Part shown: in pieces, positions 54,374-63,237 of the stretch
How the letters are laid out: each line of letters opens with the position of its first letter
How positions within the stretch are numbered: the first letter of the stretch is position 1
Source: Planctomycetaceae bacterium
GTDB lineage: Bacteria; Planctomycetota; Planctomycetia; Pirellulales; Pirellulaceae
Direction of reading: 5' to 3'
Length of the DNA stretch: 64,000 bases
Assembly (NCBI GenBank): GCA_005778405.1
Contig: SXOA01000180.1
Coordinates: 87,886 to 151,885, forward strand
Program-made: the position numbers and the translations under genes
Notes under the pieces: generated by a model
Seen by the model: the letters and a program-made list of their open reading frames with translations, nothing else
Databases searched by the model: none
What the model was told of the DNA's origin: nothing

Positions 54374-55096
54374 ATGTCGATCGCCCAGCCCACCGAGCAG
54401 CTTTCCCCACCGCGGGCCCGCGGCCTTTCCTTGCCCTTCGTCGTCGGCCCACTGCGGGGCAACTGGTGGCAGCTCGCCAGCGGCGGAAAGATCACGCGGC
54501 TGCTGCTGGGGACCTATGAGCCGGAGCAATCGGGGCTGTTTCATCAGCACATTCGTCCTGGAGATCAGGTACTCGATATAGGCGCGGCGGTCGGATATTA
54601 CACGTTGCTCGCGTCGAAATTGGTCGGCACCAAGGGCCGCGTGGTTTCGTTCGAGCCCGATCCGAACAACTTGCAATTTCTGCGGAGCCATGTGGCCCAA
54701 AACGGGTTGTCGCAAGTCACCATTCTGCCAGTCGCCCTCGCGGATGAAACCGGCACCGCCCGCTTCGGCGGTGGCACCGGCACCGGCACCGGCCGGCTCT
54801 GTGAAAACGGCGTCGTTCAAGTCGCCGTTCGCCGGCTAGACGATGTTGCGGCGGAAATGAACCTGCGCCCGCAGCATCTGAAAATTGACGTCGAAGGAGC
54901 CGAGATGGCGGTCCTGCTCGGCGGCCGGCAACTCATCGAGAGGTGTAAGCCGACCATCTTTCTTTCGACGCACGAAAAGATCGTTCCGGGCATCCACCGC
55001 CGCTGCTGCGAGCTGCTCATGCAGTGGGGTTATCAGCTCCAGCCCATCACGGGCAATTCTGTGGACGAAGCCAGCGAACTGCTGTGCACTGCTTAA
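54374..55096 (+). CDS. FkbM-family SAM-dependent methyltransferase
   Basis: About 240 residues. AAGGAG lies 8 bp before the ATG at 54374, so this is preferred over the ATG at 54356. The SAM-binding motif VLDIGAAVGYYTLLASKLVG is followed by VVSFEPDPNNLQFL and the FkbM signature LKIDVEGAEMAVLLGG. A Gly/Thr run (GGGTGTGTG) lies mid-protein. FkbM proteins methylate hydroxyls of sugars or lipids; the target here is unknown. A palindromic repeat begins 2 bp after its stop. Confidence 0.9.
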   Translation: MSIAQPTEQLSPPRARGLSLPFVVGPLRGNWWQLASGGKITRLLLGTYEPEQSGLFHQHIRPGDQVLDIGAAVGYYTLLASKLVGTKGRVVSFEPDPNNLQFLRSHVAQNGLSQVTILPVALADETGTARFGGGTGTGTGRLCENGVVQVAVRRLDDVAAEMNLRPQHLKIDVEGAEMAVLLGGRQLIERCKPTIFLSTHEKIVPGIHRRCCELLMQWGYQLQPITGNSVDEASELLCTA

Positions 55097-55098
55097 GA

Positions 55099-55151
55099 GC
55101 TTAGCCGCCGCGTCCACGCGGCGAATCCCCGCGTGGACGCGGGGGCTAAGC
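55099..55151. repeat. GCTTAGCC-type palindromic repeat after the FkbM gene
   Basis: Left arm GCTTAGCCGCCGCGTCCACG, right arm CGTGGACGCGGGGGCTAAGC, flanking GCGGCGAATCCCCG. Same family as the element inside nuoM (30215-30282), but intergenic here. Confidence 0.85.
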
Positions 55152-55257
55152 ACTCTTCCAGCCGGACTGCGCCGCGCGAACGCTTGACCCGCGCCAATTG
55201 GTTTCGTAACCTATCGGTACTCACTTCTCCCCGCTTTCCTTCGAAACGAGACCAACC

Positions 55258-56175
55258 ATGTTGACGATCAAAACACGAGCTGCTGGCATTGCGCTCCTCG
55301 CGGCTGCCCTGTTCACAGTTCTGGGAGGTGCCACCGCACACGGACAAACGGCCCTCACCTATAAGTTCAAAAAAGGGGACGCGCTCAACTACCACACGGC
55401 CACGGAGCAGAAGCAGTCGATGAGCGTGATGGGGATGGATATCAAGACCACGATGTCCCAGGGAATGGAAATGAGCTGGACAGTGAACGCCGTTCAGGAC
55501 GGCAAGGCGGAGATGGTCCAGAAGATCAATCGGTTTCGGCAAAAGATGGACATGCCCGGCGGCCAGGGATTCGAATATGACTCCAAGGATGGAAAGAAGC
55601 CCACGGGACCGATCGGCGATCTCGTCAGCCCGCTGTTCGACGCGATGGTGGGTGCCGAGATCAGCCTCAAGATGGATCCCCAAGGCGAAACGACCGGTAC
55701 GAAGGTCTCCGAGAAGCTGATGAAAGCCATCAAGGAGAATCCGGCGTTGGCTCAAATGGGGGGCATGTTTTCCGAGGAAGGGATGAAGAACATGATGCAG
55801 GAGTCGGCGGTCTCCTTTCCCAAGGAACCGATCTCGAAAGGGAAAACCTGGAACAAAGTAGTGGAAGTGAAGCTCCCCTTTGGCGTGATGAAGCTCAATA
55901 CCACCTATATCTACCAGGGACCGGAAATGCGCAATAATGCCCAGCTCGAAAAGATCGATACCAAGGCGACTTTGGCCATCGAGCCCGTGGCGGGCGCGGA
56001 TGTAGCGATCAAGATCAAGTCCTCGGATGTCAAGGGAGCGATCTATTTCGACAACAAGGCGGGCCGAATCATCGAGGCGACGCAGACGCAAAAAATCGTC
56101 ATGGAAATCTCCGCCGCCGGACAGATGATTGATTCCAACCAGGATCAGACCACGACGATGAAACTCGTTCCGTAA
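55258..56175 (+). CDS. Secreted DUF6263-like protein
   Basis: A 305-residue protein with a signal peptide (ITIALLAAALF-type: GIALLAAALFTVLGGATAHG). The start YKFKKGDALNYHTATEQKQSMSVMG and the later PKEPISKGKTWN, the repeated beta-strand pattern and the final KAGRIIEATQTQKIVMEI fit the family annotated as DUF6263, whose role is unknown. Met content is high (MGMDIKTTMSQGMEMS). A palindrome includes its stop codon. Confidence 0.75.
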   Translation: MLTIKTRAAGIALLAAALFTVLGGATAHGQTALTYKFKKGDALNYHTATEQKQSMSVMGMDIKTTMSQGMEMSWTVNAVQDGKAEMVQKINRFRQKMDMPGGQGFEYDSKDGKKPTGPIGDLVSPLFDAMVGAEISLKMDPQGETTGTKVSEKLMKAIKENPALAQMGGMFSEEGMKNMMQESAVSFPKEPISKGKTWNKVVEVKLPFGVMKLNTTYIYQGPEMRNNAQLEKIDTKATLAIEPVAGADVAIKIKSSDVKGAIYFDNKAGRIIEATQTQKIVMEISAAGQMIDSNQDQTTTMKLVP

Positions 56176-56228
56176 GCCCTTGGGCTTACCTCTTGGCGCG
56201 CCAGCCGGGGAAATGTCTTCCCGCTGGC
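56172..56228. repeat. Two hairpins at the 3' end of the DUF6263-like gene
   Basis: GTAAGCCC-TT-GGGCTTAC (56172-56189) contains the TAA stop. A second hairpin, GCCAGC..GGGAA(N5)TTCCCGCTGGC, lies at 56200-56228. Both could be read on either strand. No U-rich tail follows, so a repeat is more likely than a terminator. Confidence 0.6.
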
Positions 56229-56335
56229 TGGTGCCCGCTAGCGAAGCGGCCTCTTGATCGCCAGAATATTGGCTCGCCGCAAAACGCCGCTACGCACCTC
56301 TCTCATTCGTACCCGCTTAACTAGGAGTTTTTTCG

Positions 56336-57334
56336 ATGGCACGCCCCGTGACTCTTTTTACTGGCCAGTGGGCTGACTTGCCGCTGGAACAAATGGCCCG
56401 CAAGACGAAGGAGTTCGGTTACGACGGCATCGAGCTGGCGTGCTGGGGGGACCATTTCGAGGTGGACAAGGCGATCAAGGACGACGGCTATTGCGCTCGC
56501 AAGCGGGAGCTTTTGGAAAAGAACAACCTGCAATGCCACGCCATTAGCGCCCATCTGGTCGGCCAGGCGATCTGCGACATCATCGACGAACGACACAAGT
56601 CCATCCTGCCGCCGCATGTGTGGGGAGACGGCAAGCCCGAGGGCGTCAACAAGCGGGCCATCGAAGAGCTGAAGAACACCGCCCGGGCCGCCAAAAAGTT
56701 CGGCGTCGGCGTGGTCAATGGCTTCACCGGCTCGAGCATCTGGCATTTGCTGTATTCGTTTCCGCCGGTGCCGGGAAAAATGATTGACGACGGCTTCAAG
56801 CATTTTGCCGATCGCTTCAATCCGATTCTCGATGTTTTCGCGGAGTGCGGCGTCAAGTTTGCCCTGGAAGTCCATCCGACCGAGATCGCTTTCGATCTCT
56901 TCACCGCCCAGCGGGCGCTTGAGGCCATCGACCATCGGCCGGAGTTCGGCTTTAACTTCGATCCCTCGCACTTGCACTGGCAGGGTGTCGATTCGGTCGA
57001 GTTCATCCGAGCCTTTCCCGACCGCATCTATCACATGCACGTTAAGGACGCGATCATCACGCTCAATGGCCGCACGGGCATCCTGGCTAGCCACATCAAC
57101 TTTGGCGATCCCCGCCGCGGTTGGGATTTCCGCAGCCCGGGCCGCGGCTCCGTCAATTTCGAGGAAATCATCCGGGCCCTCAACCAGGTGAATTACCAGG
57201 GGCCGCTCTCGGTCGAATGGGAAGATAGCGGCATGGAGCGGGAGTTCGGGGCCCACGAAGCCTGCGAGTTCGTCCGCAGCAAGGACTTCGCCCCCAGCGG
57301 CCGCGCATTTGATGCGGCGTTCGAGAAGGACTAA
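56336..57334 (+). CDS. Sugar phosphate isomerase/epimerase-family TIM-barrel protein
   Basis: A 332-residue xylose-isomerase-like barrel. Metal ligands can be placed at ALEVHPTEI (Glu), [13 protein letters not shown] (Asp, His), IYHMHVKDA (His) and [11 protein letters not shown] (Glu). AGGAG lies about 10 bp before the ATG. Members isomerise or epimerise free or modified sugars, often next to Gfo/Idh/MocA genes in planctomycetes; none is adjacent here. The metalloprotease-LRR gene begins 9 bp after its stop. Confidence 0.92.
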   Translation: MARPVTLFTGQWADLPLEQMARKTKEFGYDGIELACWGDHFEVDKAIKDDGYCARKRELLEKNNLQCHAISAHLVGQAICDIIDERHKSILPPHVWGDGKPEGVNKRAIEELKNTARAAKKFGVGVVNGFTGSSIWHLLYSFPPVPGKMIDDGFKHFADRFNPILDVFAECGVKFALEVHPTEIAFDLFTAQRALEAIDHRPEFGFNFDPSHLHWQGVDSVEFIRAFPDRIYHMHVKDAIITLNGRTGILASHINFGDPRRGWDFRSPGRGSVNFEEIIRALNQVNYQGPLSVEWEDSGMEREFGAHEACEFVRSKDFAPSGRAFDAAFEKD

Positions 57335-57342
57335 GCTGGGGT

Positions 57343-57433
57343 GATGGCCACGAAGAGCCACAACAAGGCACAAAAGAAGAAGTCGCCAGCCGCGACTTCC
57401 GCTTGGTGCCTTTTCGTGTTATTCGCGGCCATC
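57343..57433. repeat. Inverted repeat forming the 5' end of the metalloprotease-LRR gene
   Basis: Left arm starts GATGGCCACGAAGAGCCAC (57343-57376). The right arm (57402-57433), read in reverse complement, starts GATGGCCGCGAATAACACG. The arms match at about three quarters of positions over 32-34 bp. The right arm encodes the hydrophobic core of the signal peptide. Confidence 0.65.
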
Positions 57434-59203
57434 CCATCGGTGTCCGCTGCCGACGACTATGCCGCCGCGCGAGCCAAGCTTGATGAGGCCTTTGCCGAGA
57501 AGTTGGCGTCCCTCGCGAAAAAGGCCGATGAACTCGGCCTCAAGGACCAGGCGGCCATCACGCGGGGCTGGATGATTCCCCGCTTCAGCGGTCGGCAGTA
57601 TCTTTTTTTGCCCGCGGCCAAAGATCCACTCGCGCCCAAGGCCGGAGCGAGCGACCTGGAACAGAAGTGGTACGCCAAGTTTCAGGAGCATCGCGCCGCG
57701 CAGGCCGAGGGGCTGTTGGAACTGGCCAAGGCCGAGTCGAAAAGCGACCGGGCCGCGAGGGCCTATCAACTTTTGCACGAGGTGCTCCGCGAGAATCCGG
57801 ACCATGCGGAGGCAAAGCGGATTTTGGGCCACCAAAAGGTCTTCGCGGCAACGCCGTCGCCAGGGCGAAAGGCGCATCCCAAATACCCCTGGCCGGCGGG
57901 TAAATATTGGCGGTATGAGACGCCCCATTACAGTATTTCCACGTCCACAAGCCCCAAACAGGCAATCGAGCTCGGTCAGAAGATGGAGGAACTGCATGCC
58001 CTGTGGCGGCAGGCATTCTTCAGCTTCTGGACCAACCAGCCGGCACTGGAACACCGATTCGGCGGCGGCCGAGAGGCGCTGGTCAAAGAACCCAAAAAGC
58101 TGGAGGTGGTTCTGTTCAAGGACCGCCAGGAATACATCGCCGTGCTTCAGCCCTTGGAGCCGAAAATCGAGCTGACGACCGGCATCTACCTCGACAAGAA
58201 GCAGTCGGTTTTCCTCTACGCCGACGACGAGAAGCTGACCGCCACCTGGAATCACGAGGCGACGCACCAGCTCTTTCAGGAGATCGACCGTTTTCCGCCG
58301 GAGCCGGGGGCCAAGGGAAACTTCTGGATGGTGGAAGGGCTGGCCCTGTATATGGAGTCGCTGACGCGGCATCAAGCGAGCAGCGGTTCTTACTGGACCC
58401 TCGGCGGCTGGGAGAGCGACCGGCTTCAGTCTGCCCGCTATCGAGGGTTGTCGGGTGACTTTGTGATGCCGCTGGAAAAACTCGCGGCCATGAACAGGAC
58501 GGAACTGCAAGCCAGCGAAGACATCCGCAAGATTTACACACAAGCCGCCGGTTTTTCTCACTATCTGATGGATGCTCAGGGAGGTATCTATCGCGAGCCG
58601 ACAGTGGCCGTCTTTCAGGCACTCTATCACGGCCGCGACACCTCCGGCGCACTGGAAAAACTCCTAGGCGCTTCCGCGGCGGAGCTCGACCGCGACTACT
58701 TGGAATACCTGCTCGTCACCGACGCCGACCTCGCTCAGCTTCCCAGTCCCGAGCGGGTTCGCAATCTTTCCCTCGGCCGAACCAAAGTCTCCGACCAGGG
58801 ACTTGCTCATCTTGCCCCTTGTAAAAACCTGGACTGGCTCGATCTTTCCGGCACAAAAATTACCGACACCGGCCTGGCATCGCTGCAAGGCTGCACCGCC
58901 CTCACACAGCTCTTCTTGGAAGGGACCAAGATCACCGACGAGTCGCTGAAACCGATCGGCAAACTTGCGAACCTGGAAGAACTTGACCTTTCCGCCGTGC
59001 CGATTACGGACGGGGGCCTCGCTCATCTGGCACCGCTCAAGAAACTCAAGATCCTCCACCTGACGAACAGCCCCATCTCCGATGCGGGGCTGGCTCATCT
59101 CAAAGCGCTCGCATCCCTTGAATCGCTCGAAACCGGCGGGACGAAAGTCACTGCTGCGGGGCTGGCGGAACTTCGCTCGGCGCTGCCAAAGTTGAAACGC
59201 TAA
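57344..59203 (+). CDS. Secreted zinc-metalloprotease-like domain fused to leucine-rich repeats
   Basis: A 619-residue protein. The N-terminus carries a signal peptide (SAWCLFVLFAAIPSVSA). A gluzincin-like motif His304-Glu305-x2-His308 (NHEATHQ) is followed by Glu331 in MVEGLALYMES, giving a plausible three-ligand zinc site; this resembles DUF1570-type planctomycete proteins. The last about 150 residues form five LRRs of the form LDLSGTKITDTGLASL. The ATG at 57344 is the only workable start near the signal. The start region is itself an inverted repeat. Probable role: a cell-surface or periplasmic peptidase with a protein-recognition domain. Confidence 0.85.
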   Translation: MATKSHNKAQKKKSPAATSAWCLFVLFAAIPSVSAADDYAAARAKLDEAFAEKLASLAKKADELGLKDQAAITRGWMIPRFSGRQYLFLPAAKDPLAPKAGASDLEQKWYAKFQEHRAAQAEGLLELAKAESKSDRAARAYQLLHEVLRENPDHAEAKRILGHQKVFAATPSPGRKAHPKYPWPAGKYWRYETPHYSISTSTSPKQAIELGQKMEELHALWRQAFFSFWTNQPALEHRFGGGREALVKEPKKLEVVLFKDRQEYIAVLQPLEPKIELTTGIYLDKKQSVFLYADDEKLTATWNHEATHQLFQEIDRFPPEPGAKGNFWMVEGLALYMESLTRHQASSGSYWTLGGWESDRLQSARYRGLSGDFVMPLEKLAAMNRTELQASEDIRKIYTQAAGFSHYLMDAQGGIYREPTVAVFQALYHGRDTSGALEKLLGASAAELDRDYLEYLLVTDADLAQLPSPERVRNLSLGRTKVSDQGLAHLAPCKNLDWLDLSGTKITDTGLASLQGCTALTQLFLEGTKITDESLKPIGKLANLEELDLSAVPITDGGLAHLAPLKKLKILHLTNSPISDAGLAHLKALASLESLETGGTKVTAAGLAELRSALPKLKR

Positions 59204-60152
59204 TTTGTGTTTCTTCTCGTCCCCAAAGGAGTCGATACCCGCCAGCGCGTACCAGCGAGAGAGTCCCAAGAAGGCCGACCGCGAAGCCGCAGTTCATACC
59301 AAAAAACAGGAACCAAAACTCCAGCTCCATGAATGGCCAGTTGTCTGCCAGGGCGCTGACACAACAAACCAGCAGAAGCGCGGCACCCATCAGCCAGGCA
59401 ATCGTGGCACCGAGCCCGGCCACCAGCGAGGAACATCGCAGCGTAGCCCAGACACTCAATGGCAGGGTTAGGAGACTAATACCTCCGCTGAACGCCACGG
59501 CAATTCCTGATGCCCCCCACCAATCAGCCTCCGACATGTCATTGCTTACGAGTCTTCGACCCGACCGTACACTGGCGAGCGCAAGAGCAACCGCGCCAGT
59601 TGCCATGAGAATACCGGCAATCGAGAGGTTCGGTGGTGTTCGGCGTGAATCTTTCTGACCGGATGGCGTGATCCGCCACCGCAGCAGTGTGCGGAATATC
59701 CAGAGCGGCAATTCACAGGCGCAGAACATCAAGGGAATGACCAGGATCGACGAGAATACTTCCTTCCATTCGGGATAAGAAAAGTATGTTCCCTGAGTCC
59801 ACCAGTACAATTTATAGCCCAGAAACCAAGCGAGAATCCAAATCATTGCCAGCGGCACTACGATGACATGTCGCAGCAGTCCATTTCCCGGCGCAAGCAC
59901 AGCGGCAATCACGAGCAATCCTGCTTCTGCGCCGACCAGACCAGTACAGAAAGCCGTCCAGAACTCGCCGACTGAAACAGGGTCCATGTTCCTTGAAACC
60001 GGAAAGATCGTGACATTCGACAGCACAAAACATAAGGCGATCACCGCCAGTACAATTCCTAGTACCCCAGGGGTTAGAGCGAGTTGCCGCTTGGGGGACG
60101 GAAACTTGATGCTCGGAAGCGGTTTGTCGTAGGGATAGGGAAACTCGGACAT
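59148..60152 (-). CDS. Multi-pass membrane protein of unknown function
   Basis: A 334-residue protein with about eight hydrophobic helices, for example GVLGIVLAVIALCFVLSNV, AGLLVIAAVLAP and GISLLTLPLSVWATL, and no family I recognise. A cytoplasmic N-terminus rich in Pro, Lys and Tyr precedes the first helix, and a Pro-rich tail ends it. It overlaps the convergent metalloprotease-LRR gene by 56 bp at the 3' ends and lies about 50 bp after the EF-hand gene on the same strand. Confidence 0.72.
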   Translation of the reverse strand: MSEFPYPYDKPLPSIKFPSPKRQLALTPGVLGIVLAVIALCFVLSNVTIFPVSRNMDPVSVGEFWTAFCTGLVGAEAGLLVIAAVLAPGNGLLRHVIVVPLAMIWILAWFLGYKLYWWTQGTYFSYPEWKEVFSSILVIPLMFCACELPLWIFRTLLRWRITPSGQKDSRRTPPNLSIAGILMATGAVALALASVRSGRRLVSNDMSEADWWGASGIAVAFSGGISLLTLPLSVWATLRCSSLVAGLGATIAWLMGAALLLVCCVSALADNWPFMELEFWFLFFGMNCGFAVGLLGTLSLVRAGGYRLLWGREETQISVSTLAAPSEVPPAPQQ

Positions 60153-60205
60153 CGAGAGGCAATGTCCTCAAAAAAGCAGTGCGGGTCAAGCTCCGCGGAA
60201 GATTC

Positions 60206-62086
60206 CTACTTCGGTTCCGCAGCCTTCACTTCGACCGCATCCAAAAATCCGTCCTTGTTCGCGTCCAGCTTCTCAAACTGCTCCGGCTCGCCGAGGAATT
60301 CGCGACTGCTGATGACGCTGTCGCCGCTGGTGTCCATCAGGGTGAACCAGCGGGGGATGTCTTTGGTGGGGGGGCGGGCCACGAGCGAGGGCATGGCGAA
60401 CAGCGCGTCCAGATTCTGCAGGCTGCCGCGCGAGAAGCCGACGATCATTGCCGGAGGAATCTCGTCCCCCACGATCTCGCCGTCTTCGTTCTTGTCGAAC
60501 AGTTTCAATCGATTCGGGGCGTTTTCGATTTCCCGGCCATCCAGCCGCTCGTCCCCGTTTTCATCGAGAACGAGAAAGAAGGCATCTTCGCGGTCCTCGG
60601 CCTTGGCGTGAACCTGCGACCGGAGAGCCGCTTGCTGCTGCGAGAGATAGGTGGCGATTTCGCCCGGATAGACCTTGGCGTCGGCGTCGGTATCGACTCC
60701 CTCGAAAGCGCCGAAAGCAGCCACGGCGTCGGCGGGGACTTCCTTGGATTCCAAGTAGCCATTCTTGTCGACGTCGTACATTTCCAGAACCTGCTTGGCC
60801 TGGGCCTCAAAGTCCACGGCTCCGACCGTGTCGTTGGTATAAAAAGTCAGGTTCATGCCGCCGATACTCAGCGTCAGCCGCCCGGACTGTTCCCCCACAC
60901 TATGAGGTAATGCTTCCAGCTCTTCGCACAGGTTGAGGACGCGAATCTGCACGGGGCCTTCCTGGTTCGCAACTGCTTCGGGCGGCTTTTCGCCTTCCTT
61001 CTTCAGCTCGGCCTTGCCGCTCTTACCAAAGTTCACCGCCAGGCGAATGTGGGCCGGCACCTTTTCGAGCAACAGGTATTCGGCTTTCGTCAGCCGGCCG
61101 CTCTTGTCGGCGTCGAGCTGGGCGAACAGCTTGGGGGTCCAGGGAAGGCTCTCGGGAGTCAAGTTGCCCCCCAGTGCATATTGGTCATCCAGGTCCACGC
61201 GAATCATGTCCCACTTGGCATCGTTCGCCAGCAGTCGGGCCGCGGTCGGCCCGCGGTCGCGGCGGCGGACGGGCATTTCTCCCGGCATCACGGCGGAATT
61301 GGAATTCAGGTCGGCGGGGACCACCAGGTCGTCGTCGTCCGTGTCGCGGCTGCGGAGGCGACTGGGGGCGGCGGCCATCTCGGCAGAGGAAATGGAATGC
61401 CGGTCGCCGTCGGTATTGAGCAAGTTCCAGAGCGGCGATTCATAGCGGCTCGTCTCGCGGAAGTCGGACGTTCCCCGGATGGAAAACGGCCGGGCTCCGC
61501 CGGCGTTGCGGGTGAGGAACCGGGGCACCTCGGTCCGGTTGACCGTTCCATTTCGGTCGGGGTCATACATCTCCAGAATCTGCTTGATGTTGTTTTCGCC
61601 GTTGATCGCCACGTTGCCAAATTGCCCATACTTGAACCGCTTGCTCTCGGCCACTTCTTTCCACGTCGGCCGCCCGTCCCCATCGGTATCGCCGAGCTTG
61701 AGCACTTCATCCACCAGCTTCTCCATCGCCGCCAGGTGGGGCTGGCCGTCAATCGTCAGCTCGACGTCGATAATCAGCGGATTCATGGGTGTAAACAGCA
61801 GGAAGCGCTCGGCGGTGGGAGCGAGCGGTGGCTTGGGAGATTCCGCCTTGGCAACGGGAACTGCGTTGTCCCCTTTCGCATCCTTTTTCTTGGTAATGTC
61901 GGCGACCTTGACCGGCTTCTCCTTCGGCGGCTCGACGTGCTTAACCTTCTCCGGCGCGGCCTTTGGCTTTTCGGCTACAGTCGGCGTTTTGACGGCAGTG
62001 GCGGGGGGCTTGCTGGGGGTGTTCGAACCGCAACCGGCGAAGCTGGCGATAAGAACCGGGACGACAATAGGGAAATATCGGTTCAT
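60206..62086 (-). CDS. EF-hand-repeat lipoprotein
   Basis: A 626-residue lipoprotein (lipobox FAGC, Cys19) with a Lys/Pro/Ala-rich linker. About ten EF-hand-like calcium loops can be seen: DTDGDGRPTWKE, DPDRNGTVNRTE, DADKSGRLTKAE, DVDKNGYLESKE, DENGDERLDGRE, DKNEDGEIVGDE, DTSGDSVISSRE and DANKDGFLDAVE are the clearest. The ATG at 62086 is chosen because it gives the lipoprotein signal. Calcium binding in an outer or periplasmic setting is likely; partner unknown. A divergent secreted protein begins 226 bp away. Confidence 0.88.
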   Translation of the reverse strand: MNRYFPIVVPVLIASFAGCGSNTPSKPPATAVKTPTVAEKPKAAPEKVKHVEPPKEKPVKVADITKKKDAKGDNAVPVAKAESPKPPLAPTAERFLLFTPMNPLIIDVELTIDGQPHLAAMEKLVDEVLKLGDTDGDGRPTWKEVAESKRFKYGQFGNVAINGENNIKQILEMYDPDRNGTVNRTEVPRFLTRNAGGARPFSIRGTSDFRETSRYESPLWNLLNTDGDRHSISSAEMAAAPSRLRSRDTDDDDLVVPADLNSNSAVMPGEMPVRRRDRGPTAARLLANDAKWDMIRVDLDDQYALGGNLTPESLPWTPKLFAQLDADKSGRLTKAEYLLLEKVPAHIRLAVNFGKSGKAELKKEGEKPPEAVANQEGPVQIRVLNLCEELEALPHSVGEQSGRLTLSIGGMNLTFYTNDTVGAVDFEAQAKQVLEMYDVDKNGYLESKEVPADAVAAFGAFEGVDTDADAKVYPGEIATYLSQQQAALRSQVHAKAEDREDAFFLVLDENGDERLDGREIENAPNRLKLFDKNEDGEIVGDEIPPAMIVGFSRGSLQNLDALFAMPSLVARPPTKDIPRWFTLMDTSGDSVISSREFLGEPEQFEKLDANKDGFLDAVEVKAAEPK

Positions 62087-62312
62087 AGGTTGCCGCCTTC
62101 GTAACCCAGGGAAACCCCTGCACTGGCACCGCTTCCATTCTAACGCCGACAATCAGGTCAACGCACCTGCCCAGTCATGACGCCAGCCAGCAGCCGTTTT
62201 TCCGGTACTGCCAGATCCTCGACTTGGATCGTCACCGTTGCGGCTGCAAGGTTCACCGGATACACCATACCGTGTGCTTCCTCTTCATTTCCTCTCCCCA
62301 AGGAACCTCTCC

Positions 62313-63161
62313 ATGTCACGCTACTCCGCGCGCTGCTTACTCGCGTCGGCTTTTCCATTACTCTGCGTCTCCGTGCTTTCCGCCGCGGAGCCGAAGCCAC
62401 TGGGACTATCCTGGGAGAAGAACTATCTCACAATCCGCGGCGATTTTCCGGGAGATGAAATCAAGATCATGTACCTGGAGGCTTACTGCCGGCCCGGAAG
62501 CACAGACCGGGAGTGGGGACAAACGGTGATTCCGCACAAGGCGGAAGAACTGCCGCAGAAGAAGAGCGATGGCTCGATTCACTTGCTGGATACGCTGGCC
62601 GATGGCGTGAGCGTGCGGCATGTGATCACACCCGGCGCGGACGAGGTCGATTTTCAAGTGACCGCCAACAATCCAACCGACAAAGAGTCGCAGGCTCACT
62701 GGGCTCAGCCGTGCATCCGAGTGGACAAGTTCACCGGCGCGGGCAACGCCGACGCTCGGACATTGGTTCCCGCCTACGCCAAAAAGAGCTTCATCTTCCT
62801 GGACGGCAAGCTCACCCGCCTGCCGACCGAGCCGTGGGCGGACAAGGCCCGTTACATTCCCGGCCAGGTCTATGCACCCAAAGGAGTGGACCGCAATGAC
62901 GTCAACCCGCGTCCCCTCAGTAAGCTCGTCCCCTCCAGCGGTCTGTGCGGCTGCTACAGCGCCGACGAGAAGCAGATCATGGCGGTGGCCTGGGATCCCT
63001 ACCAGGAAATCTTCCAGGGAGTCGTCGCCTGTATTCACAGCGACTTCCGCCTCGGCGGCCTGAAGCCGGGCGAAACGAAAAAGATTCACGGCAAGCTGTA
63101 CATCGTGCCGGCGGATATAGAGAAGTTGGTGAAGCGGTATGAGAAAGACTTCGGCAAGTAG
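62313..63161 (+). CDS. Secreted hypothetical protein
   Basis: About 282 residues from the ATG at 62313, with AAGGA about 9 bp upstream. The signal peptide is ARCLLASAFPLLCVSVLSA. The body is beta-rich: LTIRGDFPGDEIKIMYLEAYC, VIPHKAEEL, RHVITPGADEVDFQVTAN. I do not recognise a named domain; the pattern suggests a jelly-roll or carbohydrate-related sheet. A bidirectional terminator separates it from groEL. Confidence 0.75.
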   Translation: MSRYSARCLLASAFPLLCVSVLSAAEPKPLGLSWEKNYLTIRGDFPGDEIKIMYLEAYCRPGSTDREWGQTVIPHKAEELPQKKSDGSIHLLDTLADGVSVRHVITPGADEVDFQVTANNPTDKESQAHWAQPCIRVDKFTGAGNADARTLVPAYAKKSFIFLDGKLTRLPTEPWADKARYIPGQVYAPKGVDRNDVNPRPLSKLVPSSGLCGCYSADEKQIMAVAWDPYQEIFQGVVACIHSDFRLGGLKPGETKKIHGKLYIVPADIEKLVKRYEKDFGK

Positions 63162-63178
63162 TAGCTGACAAGAAACGA

Positions 63179-63204
63179 CCGCGGCCACCCGAAGGTGGCC
63201 GCGG
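63179..63204. terminator. Bidirectional intrinsic terminator
   Basis: CCGCGGCCACC-CGAA-GGTGGCCGCGG is a perfect 11-bp stem with a 4-nt loop. It lies between the stop codons of two convergent genes (63161 plus, 63238 minus), with an AT-rich tail on the plus side and a TCGTTTCTT tail on the minus side. Confidence 0.8.
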
Positions 63205-63237
63205 AATATCATTTGCCGACTTCAGGCGGCAGGGCGA

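Noticed and set aside
57419..58630. 403-codon minus-strand ORF opposite the metalloprotease gene
   Set aside because: Antisense shadow in high-GC DNA; the plus-strand product has signal peptide, HExxH and LRR.
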